Origin: CAVSRC01 sp963781775
Lineage (GTDB): Bacteria > Pseudomonadota > Alphaproteobacteria > Rhizobiales > Kaistiaceae
Direction of reading: 5' to 3'
Length of the DNA stretch: 64,000 bases
Assembly: GCA_963781775.1 (NCBI GenBank)
Contig: CAWAHE010000026.1
Coordinates: 175,291-239,290 of the forward strand
Shown piece after piece: positions 46,750-55,547 of the stretch. The stretch's first letter is position 1. The number at the start of each line of letters is the position of its first letter. The position numbers and the translations under genes were made by a program. The notes below the pieces were generated by a model. That model did not search any database, was not told the DNA's origin, and saw only the letters and a program-made list of their open reading frames with translations.

Positions 46750-47021
46750 CGCGCCACCCCTCCGGAAGGGGGCACGCCCCCCCCTCGGCTATCCGTCATC
46801 AATCGGTTGGCCCGACCGGGACGCTATCATGCAACAAACGGCGATGTCCGGTGTTGGCGCAAAGCGGACCTCGAGCTGAAGCTCGCGAACTTCTGCTTTT
46901 GACCCTTAGCAGTTATCGGGCATTCCAAGTTTGTATCTAAAACTCTTGCCATTTTGTACGCTTGCGGCTGTGCGAAGGGCATGGCGTCGTGGACGCGCCC
47001 CTCGGCGATAGAGGCGGGCGC

Positions 47022-48023
47022 ATGGAAAGAATCCCGATGGACCCAGCGGACCGCACGGTCCTGCGCGAGGCGCCGCCGGAGGCGTTGCGATCGTTCCTAA
47101 CGCCGACGTCGCAGCATTTCGTGCTGGCGGCGCTCGGCATTCCGCGCCCCGGGCCAGGCGAATGGTCGGTAACGGTTGGCGGCGCCGTGGCGCGACGCCA
47201 GGTTCTGAGCCTTGAAGCGCTGCGGGCGCTGCCGTCACGCACGCTGACTGTCACCCTCGAATGCGCCGGCGATCCTCATGCGCCCGACAAGCCGAAGCGG
47301 CGCGTGAGCACGGCAAAATGGCGCGGCGTGCCGCTTGAGCACGTGCTCGCGTTGGCCGAACCACTCACGGATGCGACCCACGTGTGGATTGACGGCGCAG
47401 ATTGGGGCGTCTATCGCCCGGGCACCAAATATGCCGAGCGCGTCAACGAATATCGCAAGGACTTGCCGCTCGAAAGAGCGCGTCGCGGCGACGTGTTGCT
47501 CGCCTACGAGATGAACGACGCGCCGCTGCCGCCTGAGCATGGCTACCCGTTGCGCATGATCGTGCCGGGCTTCTACGGCACCAACTCAGTTAAGTGGGTG
47601 AACAACCTGATCATCGCGCATGGCCGGCCCTACACTCTGTTCTCGGCGACGCTCTACAATACGGCCGAGACCGTCGACGGCGCGGTCGAGCGCCGACAAG
47701 TCGCCGAGATGCACGTCAACAGCCTGCTCAACAGCCTCCGTAACGGCGACGTGATTCCGACCGGAACTCATCGGCTGGCCGGCTGGGCTTGGGGCGCCTA
47801 CGAAATCGAACGTGTGCAACTGCGCATCGACGAGAAGCCGTGGTTCGATGCTAAGGTCGATTCGAGGATCGAATCGGCTTGGCAGGCCTTTGTGGCCCCA
47901 TGGACTGTTTCACGCAGCGGCCGATATATCATCTCGGTTCGCGCAACAGACTGCATCGGAAACACACAGCCCGAAGACGTACACATCAATCAAATCGCGT
48001 CGATCGAGGTCAATGTCGCGTAA
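47022..48023 (+). CDS. Sulfite-oxidase-fold molybdopterin enzyme, cytoplasmic-looking
   Basis: A 333-residue protein with the oxidoreductase molybdopterin-binding domain (residues about 50-210: LTVTLECAGD with the Mo-ligand cysteine, and the GFYGTNSVKWV motif) and a C-terminal Mo-co dimerisation immunoglobulin-like domain (GAYEIERVQLRIDEKPW). No Tat or Sec signal is seen from ATG 47022, unlike most bacterial sulfite dehydrogenases. After the ligand cysteine the usual CAGNGR reads CAGDPHAP, so the cofactor loop is unusual. It is divergent from the MFS carrier. The substrate could be sulfite or another oxyanion. Confidence 0.82.
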   Translation: MERIPMDPADRTVLREAPPEALRSFLTPTSQHFVLAALGIPRPGPGEWSVTVGGAVARRQVLSLEALRALPSRTLTVTLECAGDPHAPDKPKRRVSTAKWRGVPLEHVLALAEPLTDATHVWIDGADWGVYRPGTKYAERVNEYRKDLPLERARRGDVLLAYEMNDAPLPPEHGYPLRMIVPGFYGTNSVKWVNNLIIAHGRPYTLFSATLYNTAETVDGAVERRQVAEMHVNSLLNSLRNGDVIPTGTHRLAGWAWGAYEIERVQLRIDEKPWFDAKVDSRIESAWQAFVAPWTVSRSGRYIISVRATDCIGNTQPEDVHINQIASIEVNVA

Positions 48024-48055
48024 CTGCGGTCGGAAATCCGCTTGCCGGATACGAG

Positions 48056-48217
48056 TTGAGCTCGTTTTCTTATGCCAAGCCGCGCAAAATCCACGCCCTG
48101 TTGGCAGTCGTGAATCCCGGTGGCTCAATAGACGAGGCCCAGATCATCCTCATGAAGATGCGCGCCGAGGGTCTGGTGAAGTTCGACATCAATAGCGGGC
48201 TATGGTCGCGCGCTTGA
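48056..48217 (+). CDS. Small hypothetical protein
   Basis: About 53 residues from TTG 48056, SSFSYAKPRKIHALLAVV onward, ending in a compact alpha/beta-like stretch (IILMKMRAEGLVKFDINSG) that looks conserved in composition. It lies 32 bases after the sulfite-oxidase-fold gene on the same strand. The frame is open up to that gene's stop, so the start is uncertain; it may be the tail of a larger lost gene. Confidence 0.4.
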   Translation: MSSFSYAKPRKIHALLAVVNPGGSIDEAQIILMKMRAEGLVKFDINSGLWSRA

Positions 48218-48328
48218 CGCCTTGACCACAAGCCCAGGCAGCCAGGGCATCGCACGGAGAGTTAATTCGACGCCGCAGACGTGAGAGCGCAGTCCCAACG
48301 CCCTTGCATCGGTTCTTTGGCGCGTGGG

Positions 48329-48532
48329 CTAATGCTGCGGATCAGCGTTCACAATAGCCAGCGTGCCCGCTTCGGTGATCTTTTGCCCCTGCGGCGTATC
48401 CTCGACGAAGCCGAAGGATTTCAGCCGTTGCAGGGCCAGCCAGTCGAAAGCTATTTCGTGCTCGTGTCTTTGTGCCAGAGCGTTGAGCATGAGGCGCTCG
48501 GATCGACTGAGGTTCGGCACGGGAGTTTCCAT
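48329..48532 (-). CDS. Small winged-helix-like protein
   Basis: A 67-residue hydrophilic protein, METPVPNLSRSERLMLNALA, then a helix containing ALQRLKSFGFVEDTPQG and a short strand pair (KITEAGTLAIV). The LxxLxxxGFV...ITExG pattern is that of a winged helix as in small MarR/ArsR-like domains. No partner domain is present. It may be a DNA-binding regulator of module B. Confidence 0.5.
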   Translation of the reverse strand: METPVPNLSRSERLMLNALAQRHEHEIAFDWLALQRLKSFGFVEDTPQGQKITEAGTLAIVNADPQH

Positions 48533-48566
48533 CGACCTTTGTCCTCGCGAAGTCCGAGCGTCTGCT

Positions 48567-48779
48567 CTAGCGTTTTACGCGCCTCACGGCCGCTGTCTTG
48601 TTCTTCCGCCTAGGCAGAATACCGAGCTTGACCGCCTTCATGCGCACGCCCGCCGCTGTGCGGCCCATGGCCTTGCCGATCTCGGTCATCGGTGTCTTGG
48701 CCTTGATCAGCGCCTTTAGCTGCCGGATGTCGTCCTTGCTGTAATCGACGCGATGACTCGCGAGCTTCTTCGGTGCCAC
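48567..48779 (-). CDS. Small HTH/SANT-like DNA-binding protein
   Basis: A 70-residue basic protein with a single helix-turn-helix: DDIRQLKALIKAKTPMTEIG followed by KAMGRTAAGVRMKAVKLGI, the pattern of SANT/Myb-like or GcrA-like small domains where the second helix reads R-T-x-x-x-V-R-x-K-A. A lysine/arginine tail follows. It starts at GTG 48779. Proteins very like it are common in Rhizobiales, often several per genome; no target is known. Confidence 0.65.
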   Translation of the reverse strand: MAPKKLASHRVDYSKDDIRQLKALIKAKTPMTEIGKAMGRTAAGVRMKAVKLGILPRRKNKTAAVRRVKR

Positions 48780-48806
48780 GATTGTCTCCGTGTATGAAAG
48801 GCTTGT

Positions 48807-49313
48807 CTATTCGTCGCCCATGAAATCCGACTTGCCGATCTCCAAACCGTTGTTGCGCAGGATGTCGTAGGCGGTGGTGACGTGAAAATAGAAGTTCGGC
48901 ATCGAGAAGTGGGCGAGGTAGTCGCCGCCTTTCATCGTCTGCTTGCGATCCCCGACGGGGAAGGTGATGTCACGATCCGCTGCCCCTTCCATTTTCTTCG
49001 CATCGACGCCCTTCAGGTAATCAAGCGCCTTGGCGATCAGGCCCTTGAGTTCGTCGAATGAAGCAGCATTGTCGTCGAGGGTGATGGGCTCTGCGCCGGA
49101 GAGACGCGCCGCACCACGAAGGGCGTGACTGCAGGAAATCTGGACCTGCCGCGCCAGTGGCAGCATGTCCGGATAGAGGCGGGCCTGGATGAGGGCAGCA
49201 GGATCGATCTTGCGATTGGCAGCGTACGTGGCAGCCTTGTCGAGAATTGCCGACAGGGCCTTGAGCCGCCGGGCGTAGACCGGCACGGACGCTTGATAGA
49301 TCGAGAACGTCAT
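48807..49313 (-). CDS. DUF1993 family protein
   Basis: A 168-residue four-helix-bundle (DinB-like) protein of the DUF1993 family: IYQASVPVYARRLKALSAIL at the N terminus, the RLYPDMLPLARQVQISCSHA stretch, and YLAHFSMPNFYFHVTTAYDILR near the C terminus, which holds the conserved histidines. A role in metal or thiol chemistry is possible by fold, none is shown. The ATG at 49313 is clear. It is the last gene of module B, ending near dif-like site 3. Confidence 0.85.
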   Translation of the reverse strand: MTFSIYQASVPVYARRLKALSAILDKAATYAANRKIDPAALIQARLYPDMLPLARQVQISCSHALRGAARLSGAEPITLDDNAASFDELKGLIAKALDYLKGVDAKKMEGAADRDITFPVGDRKQTMKGGDYLAHFSMPNFYFHVTTAYDILRNNGLEIGKSDFMGDE

Positions 49314-49451
49314 TGGGCTTCTTTCTGGTGCGGGATTTGTAGGAAGGGAGGGGCGGCGCCGACTGAACGGACGAGTTCATACACCTAAGCCGGCCTGACG
49401 AGATAGACACCACAGGATGCTGACGACGTTTTGTGCCGGCATTGCGGGGTT

Positions 49452-49480
49452 ACTCGCGATAATATCCAATTATCACGACC
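49452..49480 (+). other. dif-like recombination site 3
   Basis: Left arm ACTCGCGATAA identical to site 1, spacer TATCCAA, right arm TTATCACGACC followed by TAAGAA. It is 4177 bases from site 2 and in the same orientation. No recombinase remnant was found after it. Confidence 0.75.
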
Positions 49481-49558
49481 TAAGAATCCATCCGCATCGA
49501 CTTCGGTCCAACGAAATAGCACTCACGGAGATACACACAGGGTGGCCTATGCCACAGC

Positions 49559-49993
49559 TCAATCGAGAACCCGCGTATAGAGACCGAGTCTTACGCCGGG
49601 CTCGGGGTCAATGAACTTAACGGTCGAAACGGAAAGCTGCCTGAACATCAAATCGATCGCTTCTTGCGAGATTCCATTGGCTTTGGCGATCCGAGTGATT
49701 TCAACTCGGGTTCGGAGATTTTGAGCAGTGCGTTGCGCAAGACTCTGACCGAAGTCGGGAGAACCTCCCCCAAATGGATTGGTGTCACGGCCAGGAAGAT
49801 ACGGTGCATGGAGGCCGAGTTGGCCACCCCGCTGGATTAGCCGCTGCGTGCCCCCGACGAAAGCGATCGCGCACGAACTGGCGCAAAGCGTACCGCGAAG
49901 AACCGCAACCGTGCTTCCGGTTCGCTGAAGGAGAGCTGCTAGCCTAATGCCCTCGTCCATGCCATTGCCAAAGAGACAACGAGCATCGATCAC
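49559..49993 (-). CDS. ClpP/SppA-like periplasmic protease fragment
   Basis: A 144-residue partial protein of the crotonase/ClpP-fold family typified by COG3904. The oxyanion-type GMDEGIRLAALL helix and the serine motif GTLCASSCAIAFVGG with following QLGLHAPY are seen. Relatives have 80-120 residues before this, including a signal peptide; here the frame is stopped by a TAG at about 50026. It therefore looks truncated at its 5' end. It ends close to site 3 and may have lost its start through rearrangement. Confidence 0.6.
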   Translation of the reverse strand: MIDARCLFGNGMDEGIRLAALLQRTGSTVAVLRGTLCASSCAIAFVGGTQRLIQRGGQLGLHAPYLPGRDTNPFGGGSPDFGQSLAQRTAQNLRTRVEITRIAKANGISQEAIDLMFRQLSVSTVKFIDPEPGVRLGLYTRVLD

Positions 49994-50034
49994 ATTGTCA
50001 CCGCCGCATAATCGCCGAGCCTACCGGTTCTGAC

Positions 50035-51078
50035 TCATTTGAGCGTTGCGCGATACGAAACGGGTGAAAGCTCCATGCGATCTTGGAGAGCGCCCCGGTA
50101 AACAACAACATCCCTTGACGTAAAAAAGTTGAAAACGCGATAAAGGTAATAGCGTGCGCTGCTCTGTTGCGATTCTCTCAGTTCGTTTGACGACACGTAG
50201 AACGGCGTTTTGTCATCGCGAGAAGTTGTCTTTACTTCGATCCAGCGAGCACGACCATCTGTCTCGAACGAGGCTATGTCGTAGCCGTGGCCAGACGCCT
50301 CTTCGGACACCCATGCAACCTGATCGGCCAAGTCAGCACATCCCGCGTTGGTAAGCCGTTCCCTTTCGAGCTGTACAACATATTCCTCTCCCTTGCGTCC
50401 GAGCGCGCGGTTGTCAGCATCTCGTTTTGCCCAGTCGATCTTGGCCAATCGCTTTCGCTGTTCTTGCGGTAGTTCATCGGGAAGCGAAATGGCTGTGGTC
50501 AGGCCAGCCTTCGCCCCGATATGATCTTCAATGACAAATCTCACGAGTCGCTGGTATCGCGACATTGGCGCGTAGCCCGATACCCACGGCTTAGCCATGT
50601 CCTTAAGGACCGCGCTGATGTTCTGAAACTTGTACTCGAATGCCTTTACCGAACGCCGCGGGTTATGCTCGTGCAGCCTGCCCAGGAAGCTTTTCTTTAC
50701 AAATGGTCTACCGCTCTCTTGCAGCGACATCATTTCAAGATACGCTTCGACAGTCGCCTCAACCTCTTCAAGCCACCAACCGATGTGCCTCATGCCTTTG
50801 ACGCGAAAGCCGAGGCGATCCAACGCCCAGCCGGCATTTCCGGTGTCTCTTCCGCCATGGCATTCTCCGCTCAGAAGAGGGCGAGTGCCGTGTTGGTAGC
50901 CAAACGCCACCGCTGCAATGGCCTTGGAATCATAAGCCAAGTCGTTCAGCAGGAGCTCGTACTCTCGAGCGTGCCTGAACCCATGCAGCTCCAGGAAGAC
51001 ATCACGCGTAAGTCTATCGCACTCCTCGACGGCGGCCTTCACGGCAGTCGGGCTGGTGAGTGCACTGAGAGTTGGCAA
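50035..51078 (-). CDS. DUF3883 (NO VEIN C-terminal) nuclease-like protein
   Basis: A 347-residue cytoplasmic protein. The N-terminal 220 residues are helical and unassigned. The C-terminal 120 residues form a DUF3883 domain with a PD-(D/E)XK-like set: E231 in GRKGEEYV, D267 in GYDIASF and E281/K283 in WIEVKTT, then YYLYRVFNF. Such domains occur in many antiviral and restriction proteins. The TTG start at 51078 is supported by AGGAGAC eight bases upstream. It is grouped with two further nuclease genes on the same strand. Confidence 0.8.
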   Translation of the reverse strand: MPTLSALTSPTAVKAAVEECDRLTRDVFLELHGFRHAREYELLLNDLAYDSKAIAAVAFGYQHGTRPLLSGECHGGRDTGNAGWALDRLGFRVKGMRHIGWWLEEVEATVEAYLEMMSLQESGRPFVKKSFLGRLHEHNPRRSVKAFEYKFQNISAVLKDMAKPWVSGYAPMSRYQRLVRFVIEDHIGAKAGLTTAISLPDELPQEQRKRLAKIDWAKRDADNRALGRKGEEYVVQLERERLTNAGCADLADQVAWVSEEASGHGYDIASFETDGRARWIEVKTTSRDDKTPFYVSSNELRESQQSSARYYLYRVFNFFTSRDVVVYRGALQDRMELSPVSYRATLK

Positions 51079-51148
51079 AATTGTCTCCTAAATTCGCCGG
51101 GTCCATCTGCCGACGCTCAGATGTGATGTACCACCGATCTGAACGGCT

Positions 51149-52201
51149 CTAGAGAGCAATCTGCTCGTATGAAATCGGAAGCTGAAACCGACGCCTCAGT
51201 TCATCGATGTAGGTCTGTCCGTCGGCATCGAGCGAGCTTTCTCCGCAAATGACAAGACGGCTGGCTTGGTGCGCGCCGGGCCAATAGGCGTATTCCAGAA
51301 GCTGGCCAAGCGCCTCGCGCACGCAGGCGCGAGGTGAGAGCGCAGTCTTTATTTCATAGTACCAGTATTCGTCGGGCCTTTGCCTAAGGACGACGTCGAT
51401 CATGGTTCCAAGCCCGCTTGGCTGCTCGCTGCGAACATTCTCAGCGCCATATTCGGCAATCAGCCGTCGGCACAAAGCGGCCTGCAAGAGATTGTGCTTG
51501 AGGGTGATGTTCAGTTCCCGCTCGGCGAGGGAGGTCTTGGTCGAGGCTACTCTGGGCGCGACGCCGGGGCGGAAGCTGAAACCGCGCTGGTCGGCCGTCT
51601 CATCAGTTCGCTCGCGCCCGTGTCCTTCGACATAGCGGTACAGAGGCAGGAGCCGATCGAAGTCGCCTAAGATGGTTTCGTGGTCGATGGCATCGAGCGG
51701 CTGCCGCTTGCCGAGAAACACGAAAGTCTCGGGTACGACCAACTCGGGCATGATGGGACTGGGTGCGTAGTCGCCTTCGCGCTGCCCGTTTTGAAAACGC
51801 CACATCCGCATGTCGCCATAGAAGTCGGGATAGAGCTGCATGTAGTCGTTGAATAACCGCACCTTCGGAACCAGAACCTGGATATCCGGCAGGGTTTGGC
51901 TAAGTTCGAACGAGAAGGCCACGCCGTGCCGCAACTCGTCGCGTCCGCCGATATTTTCAAGGCCGATATTGAATTGAAGCTCGGTTCGGCCGCCATGATG
52001 GAAGGCCCAATGAGGGTGTATGGTCTGACTACTGAAAATCTTGGTGCCTGGGGGGCGGGACATGCCCTTGAGTTCCGCCCGCATGGATTGAAGCGCCCCG
52101 ATAGGATGACCTCGTGCCCGGGCGTTTAGCTCGTGCGCAATGGGCCCAATATTAAAGTCCAATTCAGGCATGGCCGTGCCTTCTAGCCTCGCCTCAGACA
52201 T
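51149..52201 (-). CDS. PD-(D/E)XK-type putative nuclease, unknown family
   Basis: A 350-residue protein not recognised as a named family. The C-terminal third carries a restriction-fold pattern: E228 in the LAEREL helix, D269 in MIDVVL, E283 and K285 in YYEIKT, then the conserved ALGQLLEYAYW helix. The N-terminal 200 residues are rich in aromatic residues and may recognise a target (HPHWAFHHGG, FNIGLENIGG). ATG 52201 or 52171 (MPELDFNIG). It lies between the DUF3883 and STAND genes and is a good candidate for an uncharacterised defence protein. Confidence 0.65.
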   Translation of the reverse strand: MSEARLEGTAMPELDFNIGPIAHELNARARGHPIGALQSMRAELKGMSRPPGTKIFSSQTIHPHWAFHHGGRTELQFNIGLENIGGRDELRHGVAFSFELSQTLPDIQVLVPKVRLFNDYMQLYPDFYGDMRMWRFQNGQREGDYAPSPIMPELVVPETFVFLGKRQPLDAIDHETILGDFDRLLPLYRYVEGHGRERTDETADQRGFSFRPGVAPRVASTKTSLAERELNITLKHNLLQAALCRRLIAEYGAENVRSEQPSGLGTMIDVVLRQRPDEYWYYEIKTALSPRACVREALGQLLEYAYWPGAHQASRLVICGESSLDADGQTYIDELRRRFQLPISYEQIAL

Positions 52202-52389
52202 GTGTAGGCAATGAGCTCTACAAATCGCTCTCTCTGGCTAAGTGTCTTGAGTCCGGCATTCCTGAGACGTGTTTGAAGGGACAGGCATAAATGGGGTTTC
52301 CGGTCTTGTCACCCTCGACGACCTTCGGCCGGCGTGGTCCCGAGTATGAACGGATTGAGGACGTACTTCGCGCTGGTCTGATCAATCAT

Positions 52390-54657
52390 CTACGTCGTCG
52401 AATATGGATCGCGAAGAGGGTTCGGAAGGCCGGCTGCTGCCCCGACTATAGTAGTCGCCGCGATCCGGTTCGTCGGAAGTCTTGTGAACTCGAGTTCCAC
52501 GATTGCCTGATTGACCGCGACGATCCCCTTCTCGATCAAGGCGACGGCCTCGGCGTCATCGGCCAACGCCGTCGCGAACTCGGACAAGGCACTCTTCAGA
52601 GGCCCGAAGTAGTCGCCCGGGGCCTCACTGGGGGAGTAGTTGGCCGTCCAGGTGTCGATCTCGGTGTCGATGAACGGAAGCAATTCCCTGCGGACATCGC
52701 CGAGGATTTCTTCGATATCGTGCACGGTCAGGAATGACACAGTGTGTCGATCGAGGAATCCCGCATCTGGCGTCCGCACGGCGAGAACGCGCACCGTCGC
52801 GACGTGCTTCACGCGTTCGCTTTCTGGCAGAAGGCCGATCGCGTGTAGCTTGTTGAGCACGTCGATTGACGTTACGGCGTAGAAGTACGACATCACATCA
52901 AGCTGGCCGACGAAGTCTGGGTTCCGCTCAAGAAAGCGCTTTAGAAATGCGGAACCGCAGCGATGGGCAAGGAAGGTATTGACGGCATCGCGGTTCTCGC
53001 GCCGCTCGGAGAAGAAGGCTTCGATACGTCCAATTAGTCCGTCGTACCGGTCTGCCGGCACATCAACTTTGACACCTCCGAAGTTGCCGTCGCCACATGT
53101 CACCTCGGAGAGAAGCTGGCGCACCGGCGTCCCTGCTAGGTAGATGTCCATCAGCTCTCGGCTCTCCGCGACGAGCGAGGCAAACGCATCGAGCACCGTC
53201 GGGTGCTTGGCGCGCCATCCATGTTGGCCCTTCTGCTGGATGTGGATAAGGAGGCTGCCATCGAGTGGCTCCAGCGCGGTGCGCATGTCCGCCGCGGTGG
53301 CGCCGAGCAGCCCGATGGCAGTTTCTTCTTCGGGCAGCAGGCTGACCGGACTGGGAAGCCAGCCGCCACGCATGAAGACGAGCGAAATAGCGGCGCGGCT
53401 GGCTGGATCGAGGGTGCGGATGACTTCCTGCAGTAGCGGGATAGGACGTTCGACAAAGTCGTCCAGCGAGGCTGCCGAGACCGACAAGTTTCTGGTAAAG
53501 GCCGGATTGCCTAGCCGCCGTGCGATCTCCGGGCTGAAGCGCTGGTGGAGTGCGACTCTGTCGAGATAGGGCTTTAGTTGACGCTTAAAGGACGCGGGCT
53601 GAGTGCCAAGTCGGATGTGGTTGTAGAGAATCTGCTCCCGTTCGTCCTTCGAGAGCTGCTCCACGTGGATGATAACTTGAGAATCCTGGATTACCGGTAG
53701 CGCAGATTCCTTCAGGAGATTCCGGGCGTTTCGGTAGATGTAGTCGCGCGACGTGAAGACAAACTTGGCCCCTCGACGTATGGCAGCGCGTACATGCGGA
53801 AAAGAGGCGTTCCAATGCGCGGTCATCTGCCAATCGAGTTGTGTTGCACCGAAGGCATCGTCTACCCAGAAGAACTGCTTTTCGTGCGGGTTCGAAGCTG
53901 CGACGAACTCCGAAGGGTCGCGCACCTTGACTGTGAAGCAGTTCCACTCGTCGAGTGCCCCAAGCGCGAGCGCCGCCGCGATCGCGGACTTGCCGCATGC
54001 GGGCTCACCGAGCAGAAGGACGAAGCCGTGATCGACGATCGCGCGTGCGCCGGCCCGGAACGCGTCGGTCATAACGAACTTATTCATGTCGTCGCCAAGC
54101 GAGCTGAGAATATCCTGTGCCTGGTCGTAGGCGCGCTGGTCGAGAATGTGGCCGAGATCGCCTAGTCCATAAACGCGCGGGACAAGCATGCGGAGGCGTG
54201 GTGATTCTCTGATGAATTGTGAAATCTGCTCGACACCGTACACCCGGCAATTCTTGAGATTGGGAATCGCTTCAAACGCTGCACGGATGGACTCATCCGC
54301 CAGCCCCGTGAGCTGCATGTTTGTAAGTAGAAAGTAGTTGTCGGCGAGGCCGCGCGATGCAAGGCGCGCGGCTTTGTCTAGCTCGTCGGCTATTGCGCTA
54401 AGATTTATGTTCCGGCCAGCCTTTTGTGAGAACTTACATTGGACGGTGAAACTGCCCTCGAAGGTCTCGCCTTTGCCGGATGTCCAAGTGCCATAAAAGG
54501 CGCCGTCTCGCCCCCCGTCGTGCGAATCGAAGAAGCCTTGAACAGTTTGGCCCCACAGTTCCGAGGTCACCGAAAGACAGAGTTGCTGGAAGGCTTTCCA
54601 TCCAAGCGATTGGAGCTCGTAAGTCGGCGAGCCAGAAAGAACGGTCTGTGCGGGCAA
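52390..54657 (-). CDS. Nuclease-STAND NTPase, predicted antiphage protein
   Basis: A 755-residue protein. Residues about 15-110 form an Mrr-like restriction domain (GWKAFQQLC, D51 in DGGRDGAF, Q73 and K75 in VQCKFS). Residues about 165-400 form a STAND-type P-loop NTPase of the nSTAND3 class: Walker A GEPACGKS (217-224), Walker B FFWVDD (262-267), and FTSRDYIY as sensor 1. The C-terminal 350 residues are helical and unassigned, probably the sensor. This order matches Avs-type and related abortive immunity proteins. The TTG start at 54657 is uncertain; no ATG is available nearby. Confidence 0.82.
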   Translation of the reverse strand: MPAQTVLSGSPTYELQSLGWKAFQQLCLSVTSELWGQTVQGFFDSHDGGRDGAFYGTWTSGKGETFEGSFTVQCKFSQKAGRNINLSAIADELDKAARLASRGLADNYFLLTNMQLTGLADESIRAAFEAIPNLKNCRVYGVEQISQFIRESPRLRMLVPRVYGLGDLGHILDQRAYDQAQDILSSLGDDMNKFVMTDAFRAGARAIVDHGFVLLLGEPACGKSAIAAALALGALDEWNCFTVKVRDPSEFVAASNPHEKQFFWVDDAFGATQLDWQMTAHWNASFPHVRAAIRRGAKFVFTSRDYIYRNARNLLKESALPVIQDSQVIIHVEQLSKDEREQILYNHIRLGTQPASFKRQLKPYLDRVALHQRFSPEIARRLGNPAFTRNLSVSAASLDDFVERPIPLLQEVIRTLDPASRAAISLVFMRGGWLPSPVSLLPEEETAIGLLGATAADMRTALEPLDGSLLIHIQQKGQHGWRAKHPTVLDAFASLVAESRELMDIYLAGTPVRQLLSEVTCGDGNFGGVKVDVPADRYDGLIGRIEAFFSERRENRDAVNTFLAHRCGSAFLKRFLERNPDFVGQLDVMSYFYAVTSIDVLNKLHAIGLLPESERVKHVATVRVLAVRTPDAGFLDRHTVSFLTVHDIEEILGDVRRELLPFIDTEIDTWTANYSPSEAPGDYFGPLKSALSEFATALADDAEAVALIEKGIVAVNQAIVELEFTRLPTNRIAATTIVGAAAGLPNPLRDPYSTT

Positions 54658-54841
54658 AAGGGGCCTCGAGGCGCTCGATGCGATCCTTAGTGGTCAATCC
54701 GCGGCATGACGAACTCCAAATCGGCCTTGCTTGCTGGATATCGTTATGTACATGGCTCCGCCCGAGGTTCATGGCAACTACAGCCCGAGGACCTGATAGG
54801 AATCGACAAGCTGAGCGCATGTCTTTGCTGCCGACCTTCCA

Positions 54842-54870
54842 ACTCGCGATAAATCAGACTTATCACGACC
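54842..54870 (+). other. dif-like recombination site 4
   Basis: Left arm ACTCGCGATAA, spacer ATCAGAC, right arm TTATCACGACC, followed by TAGCGA instead of TAAGAA. It is 5390 bases from site 3, same orientation, and is the rightmost copy found. Confidence 0.75.
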
Positions 54871-54907
54871 TAGCGAGTCGCTCGGCATCACCGTTCGCGT
54901 CTCCTCA

Positions 54908-55123
54908 GTGAGGGCGCCCGGCGTCAGGCGCGCCGACTTCCTCAAGTTCATGGGGACCGTAGCCATTGCCGCCGTCGGCGCGAATGCCGAGACGCTGCGT
55001 TGGTTCAGCCAAGCCCCTGGGCCGATCGCGGTTCCGGCATTGCCGGGCCTTGACGCGGAGGTCGGTGGCAAAGCGCAGCAGACGCTGAACGTTTGCCGGG
55101 AACGGGTTTCGGGGCTTTCCTGA
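54908..55123 (+). pseudogene. Possible N-terminal fragment with Tat-like signal
   Basis: A 71-residue frame beginning VRRADFLKFMGTVAIAAVG, which resembles the twin-arginine signal of ABC-type substrate-binding proteins, and then a non-descript tail that ends at a stop. No mature domain follows in any frame to 55260. It is likely a fragment left beside site 4. It may instead be a chance frame. Confidence 0.3.
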
Positions 55124-55547
55124 ATGCCAAGCGAAAAATCGGAAGTGCCCCGGGCGGCGCGCCGCCGGGCGTTCTCGTGTTCAAGGGCTAGTACATCACT
55201 AGGCTCAGATTGCCTTTCGAGGGCAAGTTCAATGAGTTAACGGAAACAGCACTGGCGCGCTGCCCACTATCGCAACCGTGTCGCAACATTCGGTCGCGAG
55301 GCAACCGCCGAGTGGCGGGCCGTGATTGCAGACCCGCGTGATTGGCGCGGGCCGCGCGGCGCGTGCACAGTCGCCCCAGCCCACTCGCGACATCAACTCC
55401 GCCAGCGACGAGGAGTTCATTCTGTTCATCGACCAGTACGAAGCCCTGAGATGGAAGCACCGCGAACGCCATCTCGCGGCAACCTGCGGACCTCGATGGC
55501 GCCCTTCGCCGCTTGCCCTGAATTTATTCCCATTCCATCCTGTGGGC
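55124..55547. other. Gap containing the right border motif
   Basis: About 420 bases without a clear gene. It holds the right copy of the 27-base TCGCAAC motif at 55262-55288 and a GC-rich hairpin CCCGGGCGGCGCGCCGCCGGG-like block near 55150-55170. A frame open from 55326 runs into the next small gene but its N-terminal half looks non-coding. Confidence 0.5.
55262..55288 (+). repeat. 27-base border motif, right copy
   Basis: GCCCACT, one variable base, TCGCAAC, four bases, TCGCAACA, with 23 of 27 bases identical to the copy at 36723-36749 and the same orientation. The four bases between the two TCGCAAC units differ (GGCA on the left, CGTG here). Confidence 0.5.

Noticed and set aside
50136..50150. 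CGCGATAAAGG as a dif-like left arm
   Set aside because: No TTATCACG arm follows at the right distance; it is inside the DUF3883 gene.
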